Shown: positions 1-7,600 of the stretch, one piece after another
Layout of the letters: each line of letters opens with the position of its first letter
Position numbering within the stretch: position 1 is the stretch's first letter
From: Methylophaga sp.
Lineage (GTDB): Bacteria; Pseudomonadota; Gammaproteobacteria; Nitrosococcales; Methylophagaceae
DNA: 8,103 nt
Direction of reading: 5' to 3'
NCBI GenBank assembly: GCA_002733335.1
Contig: NVVK01000004.1
Span: forward strand, 81,549 to 89,651
Notes under the pieces: generated by a model
The model's database searches: none
Told to the model about the DNA's origin: nothing
The model's input: only the letters and a program-made list of their open reading frames with translations
Translations under genes and position numbers: made by a program

Positions 1-234
1 AATTTTCTTTTTTAGTTTCTTTAAGCCCTTATTTACACGTTTAATTAAACCTGGTCTAAGCAATAAGTCTTCTGGCGGGTAGCCCGTCAAAGTGAGTTCA
101 GGGAAAACAATTAAATCCGCATTAAATTCTTCTTTTGCTTGCTCGGCTGCCTTAATAATTTTTTTCACATTACCAGAGACATCACCCACAATTGGGTTGA
201 TTTGTCCCATAATGAGGCAAAAATCAGTCGTCAT
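1..234 (-). CDS. nadE: Glutamine-dependent NAD+ synthetase, N-terminal part (partial, cut by left edge)
   Basis: The 78 codons present encode the start of the glutaminase (nitrilase-fold) domain of glutamine-hydrolysing NAD+ synthetase. The full enzyme is cytoplasmic and amidates nicotinic acid adenine dinucleotide to NAD+ with ATP, using ammonia released from glutamine. What I see is an opening beta strand (FCLIMGQINPIVGD, residues 5-18) and the block VFPELTLTGYPPEDLL (43-58), in which Glu46 matches the catalytic glutamate of the nitrilase Glu-Lys-Cys triad. The GYPPEDLLLRP stretch is typical of this enzyme rather than of other nitrilases. Proteins of this type are usually about 540 residues, so most of the gene, including the synthetase domain, lies to the left. 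The ATG is two bases past the sucD stop. Only a weak GAG (244-246) precedes it, nine bases upstream, so translation is probably coupled to sucD. No competing in-frame start lies just upstream. Confidence 0.88.
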   Translation of the reverse strand, partial: MTTDFCLIMGQINPIVGDVSGNVKKIIKAAEQAKEEFNADLIVFPELTLTGYPPEDLLLRPGLIKRVNKGLKKLKKKI

Positions 235-236
235 TT

Positions 237-1109
237 TTAGGCACTCATCGCTTCAAGAATACGATCACCCATTTCAGCAGGCGATCGGGCAATATGCACG
301 CCGGCATCCGCTAGTGCTGTCAGTTTTGCTTCAGCGGTGCCTTGACCACCACTGATAATGGCACCGGCATGACCCATTCGTTTACCTTTTGGCGCTGTTA
401 ATCCTGCAATATAAGCGACAACTGGCTTACTAACATGGTGACGAATATATTCGGCGGCATCTTCTTCCGCTTGACCACCTATCTCACCCACCATAACAAT
501 ACCTTCAGTTTGGGGATCATTTTCAAACATTTCTAAACAATCAATAAAACTCATACCATGGATTGGGTCGCCTCCAATACCCACGCAGGTACTTTGCCCC
601 AAACCATTGAGTGTCGTTTGGTATACAGCTTCATACGTAAGCGTACCTGAACGAGACACAATGCCGATCTTACCTGGCAAGTGAATTGAACCTGGCATAA
701 TACCCATTTTACATTCACCTGGCGTAATAATTCCAGGGCAGTTTGGACCAATCAAATAGGAGTCAGACTGTTTTAGAGCATGTTTGACACGCAACATATC
801 CTGAACCGGAATACCTTCTGTAATACAGGCAATCACCTTGATACCTGCATCGGCTGCTTCTAAAATTGCATCGGCAGCAAAGGCAGCCGGCACATAAATC
901 ATGGTAGCATTGGCACCTGTTTCTTCTACCGCATAATGAACGGTATTAAAAACCGGTAAATCAAGGTGTATTTGGCCGCCCTTACCCGGCGTAACGCCAC
1001 CCACGAAATGGGTACCATACGCAATAGCTTGTTCGGAATGAAATGTACCTTGTTTACCTGTAAAGCCTTGGCAAATAACCCGTGTATCTTTATTAACTAA
1101 AATACTCAT
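237..1109 (-). CDS. sucD: Succinate--CoA ligase, alpha subunit
   Basis: This is the alpha subunit of succinyl-CoA synthetase, the TCA-cycle enzyme that interconverts succinyl-CoA and succinate with substrate-level phosphorylation. The 290-residue length matches the usual size of about 289-290. The N-terminal Rossmann CoA-binding domain begins with [10 protein letters not shown] (residues 15-24), followed by GGVTPGKGG (37-45). The CoA-ligase part carries GPNCPGII (121-128), SRSGTLTYE (152-160) and GIGGDPIHG (177-185). His247 in [10 protein letters not shown] (242-251) is the residue phosphorylated during catalysis, and Glu209 in GEIGG is the partner that stabilises it. The gene starts inside the sucC stop codon (ATGA overlap) behind a strong Shine-Dalgarno sequence, as expected for equimolar subunits. 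nadE follows after two bases. Nothing is truncated or missing. Confidence 0.98.
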   Translation of the reverse strand: MSILVNKDTRVICQGFTGKQGTFHSEQAIAYGTHFVGGVTPGKGGQIHLDLPVFNTVHYAVEETGANATMIYVPAAFAADAILEAADAGIKVIACITEGIPVQDMLRVKHALKQSDSYLIGPNCPGIITPGECKMGIMPGSIHLPGKIGIVSRSGTLTYEAVYQTTLNGLGQSTCVGIGGDPIHGMSFIDCLEMFENDPQTEGIVMVGEIGGQAEEDAAEYIRHHVSKPVVAYIAGLTAPKGKRMGHAGAIISGGQGTAEAKLTALADAGVHIARSPAEMGDRILEAMSA

Positions 1110-2278
1110 AGCGACCCCTCCTGTGCGGCTAACACAGCTTTTTTAGCTGCATCGGTAAGGTCTTGAGCGACATGAAAATTCATACTGCTTGCGGCTAATA
1201 ATTGGCGTCCCTGCTCTGCATTTGTACCTTCTAAGCGCACAATGATCGGTAATGAAAGGTCAACATCTTTGGCTGCTTGAATAATGCCTTCAGCAATTAA
1301 ATCACAGCGTACGATTCCACCAAAAATATTAACCAGAATAGATTTCACTTTTTTATCCGAGAGTATTAATTTAAAGGCTTCTGCTACACGATCAGGTGTC
1401 GTACCCCCGCCCACATCTAAAAAATTGGCCGGCTGGCCACCTTGACTCTTAATTAAATCCATTGTTGCCATCGCAAGACCGGCACCATTCACCATGCAAG
1501 CCACCTCACCATCGAGCGAAATATAATTTAGGCCGTGTTGCTGAGCAATCACTTCTGCTTCATCTTCCTGAGCCGGATCAAACATAGCAGCTAGTTCTGC
1601 ATGTCTAAATAGTGCATTATCATCTAAGTTCAGTTTCGCATCGACCGCTATTAAGTTATTGTCACCAGTGACAACCAAAGGATTTATTTCAACTAAACTT
1701 GCGTCATTTTCAGTAAACAAGCGATATAACCCTTGCATCACACTTTCAAGCTGTTTGAATGCACTGCCCGTTAAGCCCAAAAAGAAACCCACACGTCGGC
1801 ATTGATATGACTTTAATCCAACAACAGGATCAACATATACATTTAAAATTTCGTCAGGTGTATCCGCTGCAACCGCTTCAATATCCATTCCACCTTTTGC
1901 TGACACCATAAATACAACTTGCTGGCTAACACGATCAACTAAGACCGCTAAATACAACTCTCGCTGAATATCCGTTGGTTGCTCAACTAATATTTGATTG
2001 ATCGGTAAACCTTCCGCTGTTGTTTGATGTGTTACCAGACGCTTACCTAATAAATCATAACTTACATTCTCAACCTCATCTAAAGCATCGACTACTTTCA
2101 CGCCTCCCGCCTTACCGCGACCGCCAGCATGCACCTGCGCCTTTACCACCCAGCGCTCGCCACCTAACTGCTCTGCGGCCTGCCTAGCCTGTGAGCCACT
2201 CGTAACCACCTGACCTTGCGGCGTAGGTATGTCATAGCGATTAAAAAGTTGTTTTGCCTGAAATTCGTGCAAATTCAT
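1106..2278 (-). CDS. sucC: Succinate--CoA ligase [ADP-forming], beta subunit
   Basis: This is the beta subunit of succinyl-CoA synthetase, which carries the nucleotide-binding ATP-grasp domain and the succinate site and pairs with SucD. The 390 residues compare with 388 in E. coli. It opens with the diagnostic [12 protein letters not shown]. Nucleotide-site residues are present: Lys46 ([10 protein letters not shown]), the [10 protein letters not shown] loop (52-61), Glu99 and Glu107. Asn199 (LVEINPL, 195-201) and Asp213 (AVDAK, 211-215) match the metal ligands. Asn264 ([13 protein letters not shown], 262-274) and GGIVRCD (320-326) match the succinate-binding region. One small oddity is Lys128 in SAKGGMDIE, where relatives such as E. 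coli have Glu (TEGG). It lies outside the catalytic set, and I attach no function to it. The start is the only sensible one; upstream AAGG is about 12 bases away, a weak ribosome site. sucAB is not adjacent: the divergent pip gene lies upstream. Confidence 0.98.
   Translation of the reverse strand: MNLHEFQAKQLFNRYDIPTPQGQVVTSGSQARQAAEQLGGERWVVKAQVHAGGRGKAGGVKVVDALDEVENVSYDLLGKRLVTHQTTAEGLPINQILVEQPTDIQRELYLAVLVDRVSQQVVFMVSAKGGMDIEAVAADTPDEILNVYVDPVVGLKSYQCRRVGFFLGLTGSAFKQLESVMQGLYRLFTENDASLVEINPLVVTGDNNLIAVDAKLNLDDNALFRHAELAAMFDPAQEDEAEVIAQQHGLNYISLDGEVACMVNGAGLAMATMDLIKSQGGQPANFLDVGGGTTPDRVAEAFKLILSDKKVKSILVNIFGGIVRCDLIAEGIIQAAKDVDLSLPIIVRLEGTNAEQGRQLLAASSMNFHVAQDLTDAAKKAVLAAQEGSL
1115..1122 (-). 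promoter_or_regulatory. Ribosome binding site of sucD
   Basis: Read on the minus strand this is AGGAGGGG, ending five bases before the sucD ATG; its GGAGG core is seven bases from the ATG. It lies inside the 3' end of sucC and is much stronger than the sites before sucC and nadE. It fixes the sucD start and would support independent re-initiation in addition to coupling through the ATGA overlap. Confidence 0.8.
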
Positions 2279-2407
2279 TGTATTTTTATGCCTTAAAAGT
2301 TCTTCTTTAGAGTATTACTGAATTTATCGATTTATGATCCACATTCTGACGGTACTAGCTTCTTTTACTATTACGCAATCAGACTAATATATCTTACTAT
2401 CCCAGCC

Positions 2408-2437
2408 ATTATGCACACTAGAAAACTACAAATCCAA
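2408..2437 (-). promoter_or_regulatory. Candidate sigma-70 promoter for sucCD-nadE
   Basis: On the minus strand, TTGGAT (2432-2437) and CATAAT (2408-2413) are separated by 18 bases. The -10 hexamer matches the consensus at five of six positions and the -35 at three of six. Transcription would start near 2401, giving a leader of about 120 bases before sucC. A competing -10-like TATATT lies at 2386-2391 but without a -35 at proper distance. This is a pattern match in AT-rich DNA and remains tentative. Confidence 0.25.
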
Positions 2438-2468
2438 TGATAAGGGGTATATTTTCTCGCAATAGCGA

Positions 2469-2474
2469 TATAAT
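2469..2474 (+). promoter_or_regulatory. Candidate -10 element for the pip-dtd unit
   Basis: A perfect TATAAT lies 18 bases before the first ATG of pip. The expected -35 position (about 2446-2451) has no good TTGACA match, so the promoter would be weak or activator-dependent. A start near 2481 leaves only about a dozen bases before the ATG at 2493 but about 24 before the alternative ATG at 2505, which mildly favours the latter as the true start. Confidence 0.35.
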
Positions 2475-2492
2475 TACTATTATTGTTTTAAT

Positions 2493-3491
2493 ATGAGCTT
2501 TAACATGTTTTCATTATATCCTGATATAGCGCCTTACCAAACACATCAAATCTCGATGGAAACATTGAAAAATGGGCAGCAGCATCAAATTTATATTGAA
2601 GAATGTGGTAACCCAAATGGACTCCCTATTGTCTTTTTACATGGCGGTCCAGGTTCAGGCTGTCGCCCACAACATCGTCGTTATTTCGATCCGGATGTCT
2701 ATCGTATTATTCTAATTGACCAACGTGGCTGCGGGCGCTCTTTACCCCATGGCGAACTAGAAAATAATACCACTCAGTTTTTAATAAATGATATGGAGAC
2801 CATTCGTCAATCACTGAATATCGACCGTTGGCTCATTTTTGGTGGTTCGTGGGGTGCAACATTAGCATTATGTTATGCGCAACACTATCCCAATAATGTG
2901 CTCGCAATGATTTTAAGAGGCGTGTTTCTTGGCCGACAACAAGATATCAACTGGGTTTACGCCGAAGGGGGAGCATCGAGGCTATTTCCCGACGCATGGC
3001 AGAATTTAGTTCAACATTTACCCAAATCAGATCAGCAAACACCCTTAAAAGCCTATTATCAGCAATTAACCGCTGTTGATGAACTACATCAAATGGCGGC
3101 AGCAAAGTTATTACAAGCATGGGAAGGTACCATTGTCACGCTACGTGACCATGAATATACACCCGATCCTTCGCACGATATTGGACCATTAGCACATTCT
3201 CGCATCCAACTACACTTTGCACTCAATGCCTGTTTTATTACTGAACATCCCATTTTAGATAATATTGAAGCTATCCGAAATATACCGACCATGATTATTC
3301 ATGGCCGGTATGACATTGTCTGCCCAATCCAACAATCATGGCAGCTATATCAAGCATGGCCAGAAGCCGAACTAGACATTATCCCTATGGCTGGACATGC
3401 AGCAGGTGAGCCTGCACTCATCAATGCTTTAGTGAAAGCAACACGCACCATGGCCAAACGACTTGGCCCCAATACTACCTCATTAGCATGA
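2493..3491 (+). CDS. pip: Proline iminopeptidase (prolyl aminopeptidase), S33 family
   Basis: This is an alpha/beta-hydrolase of peptidase family S33, predicted to release N-terminal proline from peptides in the cytoplasm. The 332 residues are near the usual 310-325. Visible motifs are the oxyanion loop HGGPGSGC (50-57), DQRGCGRS (76-83), the nucleophile elbow GGSWG (117-121; Ser119), Asp274 in HGRYDIVCP and His302 in AGHAAGEP, a complete triad. Glu211 in AWEG matches one of the two glutamates that hold the substrate amino group. The second, normally in a segment like ARIENHYF, is Gln239 here (SRIQLHF, 236-242). No clear Shine-Dalgarno sequence precedes the ATG at 2493. An in-frame ATG at 2505 (Met5, giving MFSLYPDIAPY) has GAG seven bases upstream and better fits the usual N terminus, so the start is uncertain. 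dtd overlaps the stop by ATGA. Confidence 0.92.
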   Translation: MSFNMFSLYPDIAPYQTHQISMETLKNGQQHQIYIEECGNPNGLPIVFLHGGPGSGCRPQHRRYFDPDVYRIILIDQRGCGRSLPHGELENNTTQFLINDMETIRQSLNIDRWLIFGGSWGATLALCYAQHYPNNVLAMILRGVFLGRQQDINWVYAEGGASRLFPDAWQNLVQHLPKSDQQTPLKAYYQQLTAVDELHQMAAAKLLQAWEGTIVTLRDHEYTPDPSHDIGPLAHSRIQLHFALNACFITEHPILDNIEAIRNIPTMIIHGRYDIVCPIQQSWQLYQAWPEAELDIIPMAGHAAGEPALINALVKATRTMAKRLGPNTTSLA

Positions 3492-3928
3492 TCGGATTAC
3501 TTCAACGAGTACAGCATGCAAGTGTTGTAGTAGAAAATACAGAAATAGCGGCTATCAACCAAGGATTGTTAGTATTTATTGGGATTGAACGGGAAGATAC
3601 TCAGCTACACGCTGACAAATTATTAAAACGACTGTTATCTTATCGTATTTTTAGTGATGAAAAGGGTAAAATGAATCTGTCTTTGCAAGATATAAAAGGT
3701 GGCCTATTGCTTGTTCCTCAGTTCACCTTACCTGCAGATACAAAAAAAGGAATGAGGCCAAGCTTTACACCCGCAGCTCCACCTGCTTTAGGTTTACAAT
3801 TATTCAGTTATTTCTGCGAACAAGCTCATCAATTACATTCCCCTGTGAAAAAGGGACAATTTGGTGCAGACATGCAAGTTTCATTGACCAATGATGGTCC
3901 TGTCACATTTTGGTTACATACAAAATAA
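3488..3928 (+). CDS. dtd: D-aminoacyl-tRNA deacylase
   Basis: This cytoplasmic quality-control enzyme hydrolyses D-amino acids, such as D-tyrosine, from mischarged tRNA; the family also removes glycine from tRNA-Ala. The 146 residues match the family (145 in E. coli). The two signature loops that form the active site across the dimer are present: PQFTLPADTKKGMRPSF (77-93), corresponding to the SQFTL motif, and NDGPVTFWL (135-143), carrying the Gly-cisPro chirality filter. The first motif starts with Pro77 in place of the more common Ser; Gln78, Phe79 and Thr80 are retained. No Shine-Dalgarno sequence is visible, and the ATG overlaps the pip stop (ATGA), so translation is likely coupled to pip. 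The two products share no known pathway beyond amino-acid and peptide turnover. Confidence 0.96.
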   Translation: MIGLLQRVQHASVVVENTEIAAINQGLLVFIGIEREDTQLHADKLLKRLLSYRIFSDEKGKMNLSLQDIKGGLLLVPQFTLPADTKKGMRPSFTPAAPPALGLQLFSYFCEQAHQLHSPVKKGQFGADMQVSLTNDGPVTFWLHTK

Positions 3929-3945
3929 ATTAGGTAATTTAATAC

Positions 3946-4566
3946 ATGATAAAATTTCTTCTCGGGCTTATTTTAGTTGTCGTCGGTATCGCAGCCTTAT
4001 TACTCATCCCATCTAAACAAGAACCGGCCCCCATGCCATGGGAAATAACAGTTATGCCGGATGGGCAAATCAGTGTATTTAATATTCATCTTGGCACCAC
4101 CAACTATCGTCAAGCACAAGAAGCTTTGCATATTCACGGCCAAACATCCATCTTCTCAGAAGAGGGGCAAGACACCACCGTTGAAGCTTTTTTTAATAGC
4201 ATTAATATGGGCGGATTATCTGCTAAATTGGTGCTAAACCTAGTGGTCGATGCCGACATAATAGAAAAGATGAAATCACGCGCTACTGAAGCTAGGTTAC
4301 AGCCTAGTGGCGCACACCGATATCAACTCGGTAATCAGGATAATGCAACACTAATCCATGCCCCCGTCAGTGCAATTACCTACATTCCTTCCGTAAGACT
4401 CAATAAAGAAATGGTACTTCACCGCTTTGGTTTTACTGACTTAGTAAGTCAAGAGTCTGAAAATAGCAATACTGAAATATGGCAATACCCTGCTTTAGGA
4501 CTCACTATTTACTTAGATGATAATGAAAAAACAATTATGCAATATCAACTGATCAATACACCATAA
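3946..4566 (+). CDS. Membrane-anchored protein of unknown function, third gene of the pip-dtd unit
   Basis: I do not recognise a named family. The 206-residue product has one hydrophobic helix (residues 3-21) with few positive charges before it and no lipobox cysteine, so it is probably an uncleaved inner-membrane anchor with the rest outside the cytoplasm. The soluble part starts with PMPWEITVMPDGQISVF (29-45) and then has LGTTNYRQAQEAL (49-61), NMGGLSAKLVLNL (87-99), PSGAHRY (120-126), ITYIPSVRLNKEMVLHRFG (144-162) and WQYPALGLTIYLDD (179-192). The alternating strand pattern, the repeated 'LG/FG after a short helix' element and the final 'W-Y-P-GL' strand recall small BLIP/SmpA-like folds, which is only my inference. 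No catalytic motif is visible. It starts 17 bases after dtd, with AGG (3932-3934) eleven bases before the ATG, and looks co-transcribed. Codon use resembles its neighbours, so it is very likely a real gene. Confidence 0.85.
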   Translation: MIKFLLGLILVVVGIAALLLIPSKQEPAPMPWEITVMPDGQISVFNIHLGTTNYRQAQEALHIHGQTSIFSEEGQDTTVEAFFNSINMGGLSAKLVLNLVVDADIIEKMKSRATEARLQPSGAHRYQLGNQDNATLIHAPVSAITYIPSVRLNKEMVLHRFGFTDLVSQESENSNTEIWQYPALGLTIYLDDNEKTIMQYQLINTP

Positions 4567-4656
4567 TTTTTGGGGTGCACGGAATCAAGTAAACAAAACC
4601 TAATAAAGCATTATGACAACATATTAATCCTAAGCTACGCTTTGAAAGCCTAATCA
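4567..4656. other. Convergent spacer without a clear terminator
   Basis: Ninety bases separate the stops of the rightward unknown gene and the leftward c-di-GMP gene. The best secondary-structure candidates are an AAGC-TAC-GCTT stem of four pairs (4632-4642) and the palindrome GCTTTGAAAGC (4639-4649), whose loop is too small. Neither is followed by a T-run on either strand. I see no intrinsic terminator, so read-through or Rho-dependent ending is possible. Confidence 0.5.
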
Positions 4657-7600
4657 TTACGTCTTCTCTCTTTTAGGCAAGGTATCGCCAAGTCCTTTTT
4701 CTACAAAAGTTCTAAAATCATCAAAACTAAGTGGTCGGCTAAAATAATAGCCTTGTACGCGCGGACAATCATGCGCCTGCAAAAATGCTAATTGATCAAG
4801 TGTTTCAACACCTTCAGCAACCACTTCTAGATTTAATCTACGTGACATAGCTAAAATTGCATCAACAATAGCGGCATCATCGGCATCATCATTTATATCT
4901 CGTACAAAGCTCCGATCAATTTTTAATACGTCTAACGGAAATTGTTTTAAATAAGATAATGATGAATAGCCCGTACCAAAATCATCAATGGCTAAGCTGA
5001 TGCCTAAATCACTTAACTCCATTAATGTCGCAACGGCCAAATTGGTATCACCCATTAAAATATTTTCTGTGATTTCTAATTCAAGATGCTTAGCAGGCAT
5101 CCCTAACTCTTCCAATAAATTCTTGACGATCGATGCTAATTGTCCACCATTAAATTGCCTGCCTGATAAATTAACAGCCATTTTAAAGTCCGGTTCTAAT
5201 ACATCTTTCAGCTCAAGATAAGCTTCACAGGCCTTGCGTAATACCATTTTTCCGACATCATTTATGAGTCCTGTATCTTCTAAAATGGGAATAAACTGAA
5301 CTGGCGACACCTGTCCCCATTCTGAACTATTCCAACGTAATAATGCTTCCGCACCTGATATCCGTCCTGTTTTCAGATTTATCTGCGGTTGAAAATTAAG
5401 ATAAAATTCATTTTGATCAACGGCTCTTCGCAAACTTGTTTGCATAGCAAGACGTTCAGCTGCCTGAGAATTCATTTCAGATGAATAAAATTGGAAATTA
5501 TTTCGGCCGCTCTCTTTTGCATGATACATTGCAGCGTCGGCATTGCGTAATAGTGCATCTGCACTTTGGCCATCTGCTGGATAAAGACTAATACCAATAC
5601 TCGGACTAATACTTATCTCTGTATCATCAATAATATAAGTTTGTGAAATAACATTTAATACTTTATCAGCAATCTTTGCAACATATTGTATTGAGAGGAT
5701 ATCCTCTAAGATTAACGTAAATTCATCGCCTCCTAATCGCGCGACAGTATCACTGTCCCTCACACATTGTTTCAATCTATTGGCCACTTCACAAAGCAAA
5801 ATATCACCTGCTTTATGACCCAGTGAGTCATTAATATGTTTAAAACGATCTAAATCAAGGAAGAAAACGGCTAAGCGTACAGATTTTCGGTGGGATTGGT
5901 GAATAGCATGTTCCAATCGATCATTAAATACACTGCGATTGGGCAAGCCCGTTAATGAATCAATACTAGCAAGCTTGAGTAGCTTCTCATCTTTATCTCG
6001 TTGATCCGTAATATCTTCAAACAACCAAATTGTTGCAGCATGAGGATCGCTCGCATCAATTGCTTTCCCTGACATCATTCCCCAAAATAGATTTCCATCT
6101 TGTCTTAAAAGACGAATCTCACTGACATAATTTTCTCCTTGAGATAATACTTTATGTCCCTCATCACCTAAGGTTCGATAGATTTCCTCTGTTGGGTATA
6201 ACTTGCGAGAGGAGTGGCCCACAATGGCTGTTCGATCACATCTGAAGATATCCTCAAATTTAGTATTAACGCGAGTAACAATTCTATTTTTAATAAGTGC
6301 AATACCTACCATCGCATTTTCTAATATCGCATCAAGCTCTGAACTTGTTGTTTTTAAATTTTCCTCAGCCCGCTTCCATGCTGTAATATCTGAAATAACA
6401 CAAACCCATAAGTTTTCTTTTTCACTCGAAATTGAATTTAATGATAACCACATTGAAAAAGGTTGGTTATTATAATCGACCCCTTCAAATTCGTGGCTAT
6501 TTTGCAATCTTCGCTGAAGATCTGCCAGAGTGAATATAGATTGTCCTTTTGCAAAAAACCGCATTAACTTTAACCCTACCAAAGCCTTATTATTGGCCTT
6601 TAATACTCGCTCTGCGGCCGGGTTAGATGATTGAATTTCACCATTTGAAGATAAGGTTAAAATAACTTCTGGTACTCCACTTAAAATGGTGCTTATGTGT
6701 TGTTCTCGGCTTTGTATATCATCATTTGCCTTAGCTAGATCTTCAATTAATAATTGATTGTTATTGGCAAACTTATTAAAATCTTCGGCTAATACTGCAA
6801 ACTCATTATTGCCTGCACTCACTTCTAAGCGGGTATCAAATTTCTTTGATGATAGTGCGCGCATTGCACTACGAACATCCGTTAATGAAGCATTAATACT
6901 TTTTGACATAGTTCGAATAAAAGCAAACATACCCATTGCAATCATCAGGCTTAATAACAATATCGCCCAACGTGTAGTCTCAGCGACTTGAGCTGATCGC
7001 GTTACTGCTTTCAAACTCTTATCCCTCACCAAGATAGAGAGCTGTTCAAGCTTAGCCATTACGACTTCCAACACGGATATCGATTTTTTCTGGCCTACGG
7101 CTAATAACTGATTATTTTTTAATTGTTGATGGCGAAGCTGATAAATTGAATCTTGATCTTTAACAACAATGGCAAGCAATGTTTTAATTTCATTTTCTAG
7201 TATTTTTGTCATATCTACTAATTCTGCTTGGCCGGGCACTTGCCTTCTTAATTGTTCAATATTAAGATTTAAGATAGATTCATAACGCTGAATATCATTG
7301 CCTCGAATACTCACTAAACTATCCGTATTATTTGCCTGCCTTATTTTTTGAGCCAAGCTTGTAATTTTCAAGGTGTTTAAACCCAAAGCATGACTTAACT
7401 TTTGCACCGAATATTGATTATCTTCTCTATCATCATCATCCCCACCTAAATTAGGTTCATTTAATTTTAATAGGCGAGCCCTGCGTTTCATTCGACTTAG
7501 CTGTAAGTTAATGCGCCCAGATATAAATTCAACATGGTTCTGAATTTGTTGTCCTAATTTTTCAGCACTTACACCCTGTTCTTCCATTCGAATCTGCATT

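Larger units (their letters stand above)
2279..2492. promoter_or_regulatory. Divergent intergenic region between sucC and pip
   Basis: This 214-base AT-rich spacer separates the sucC and pip start codons and must contain, or lie downstream of, the promoters for both transcription units. I see no open reading frame of note, no tRNA-like fold and no strong inverted repeat longer than a six-base core (ATCGAT near 2327-2332). Candidate promoter hexamers are listed separately. The possible sucC leader is long, about 120 bases if the candidate below is right, so there is room for post-transcriptional control, but I see no recognisable riboswitch. Confidence 0.6.

Noticed and set aside
92..355. Open frame of 87 codons on the plus strand
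   Set aside because: It lies antisense across the nadE start and the sucD end, both of which are clearly recognisable proteins. It has no recognisable product.
551..751. Open frame of 66 codons on the minus strand in another frame of sucD
   Set aside because: It is fully inside sucD, whose frame encodes an intact, well-conserved enzyme. The translated product resembles nothing.
2320..2338. AATTTATCGATTTAT as an operator palindrome
   Set aside because: Only the central ATCGAT is symmetric; the flanks do not pair.
3089..3292. Open frame of 67 codons antisense to pip
   Set aside because: It is a shadow of pip, with no ribosome site or family likeness.
4608..4620. AT-only stem near AATAAAGCATTAT as a hairpin
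   Set aside because: Only about four A-T pairs form, which is too weak to be meaningful in AT-rich DNA.
4639..4649. Palindrome GCTTTGAAAGC in the convergent spacer as a bidirectional terminator
   Set aside because: The two arms leave a single-base loop and there is no T-run next to it on either strand.
4988..6991. Three plus-strand open frames (4988-5221, 6203-6475, 6758-6991) antisense to the GGDEF-EAL gene
   Set aside because: They overlap the conserved EAL, PAS and HAMP coding sequence on the opposite strand and look like complement shadows.
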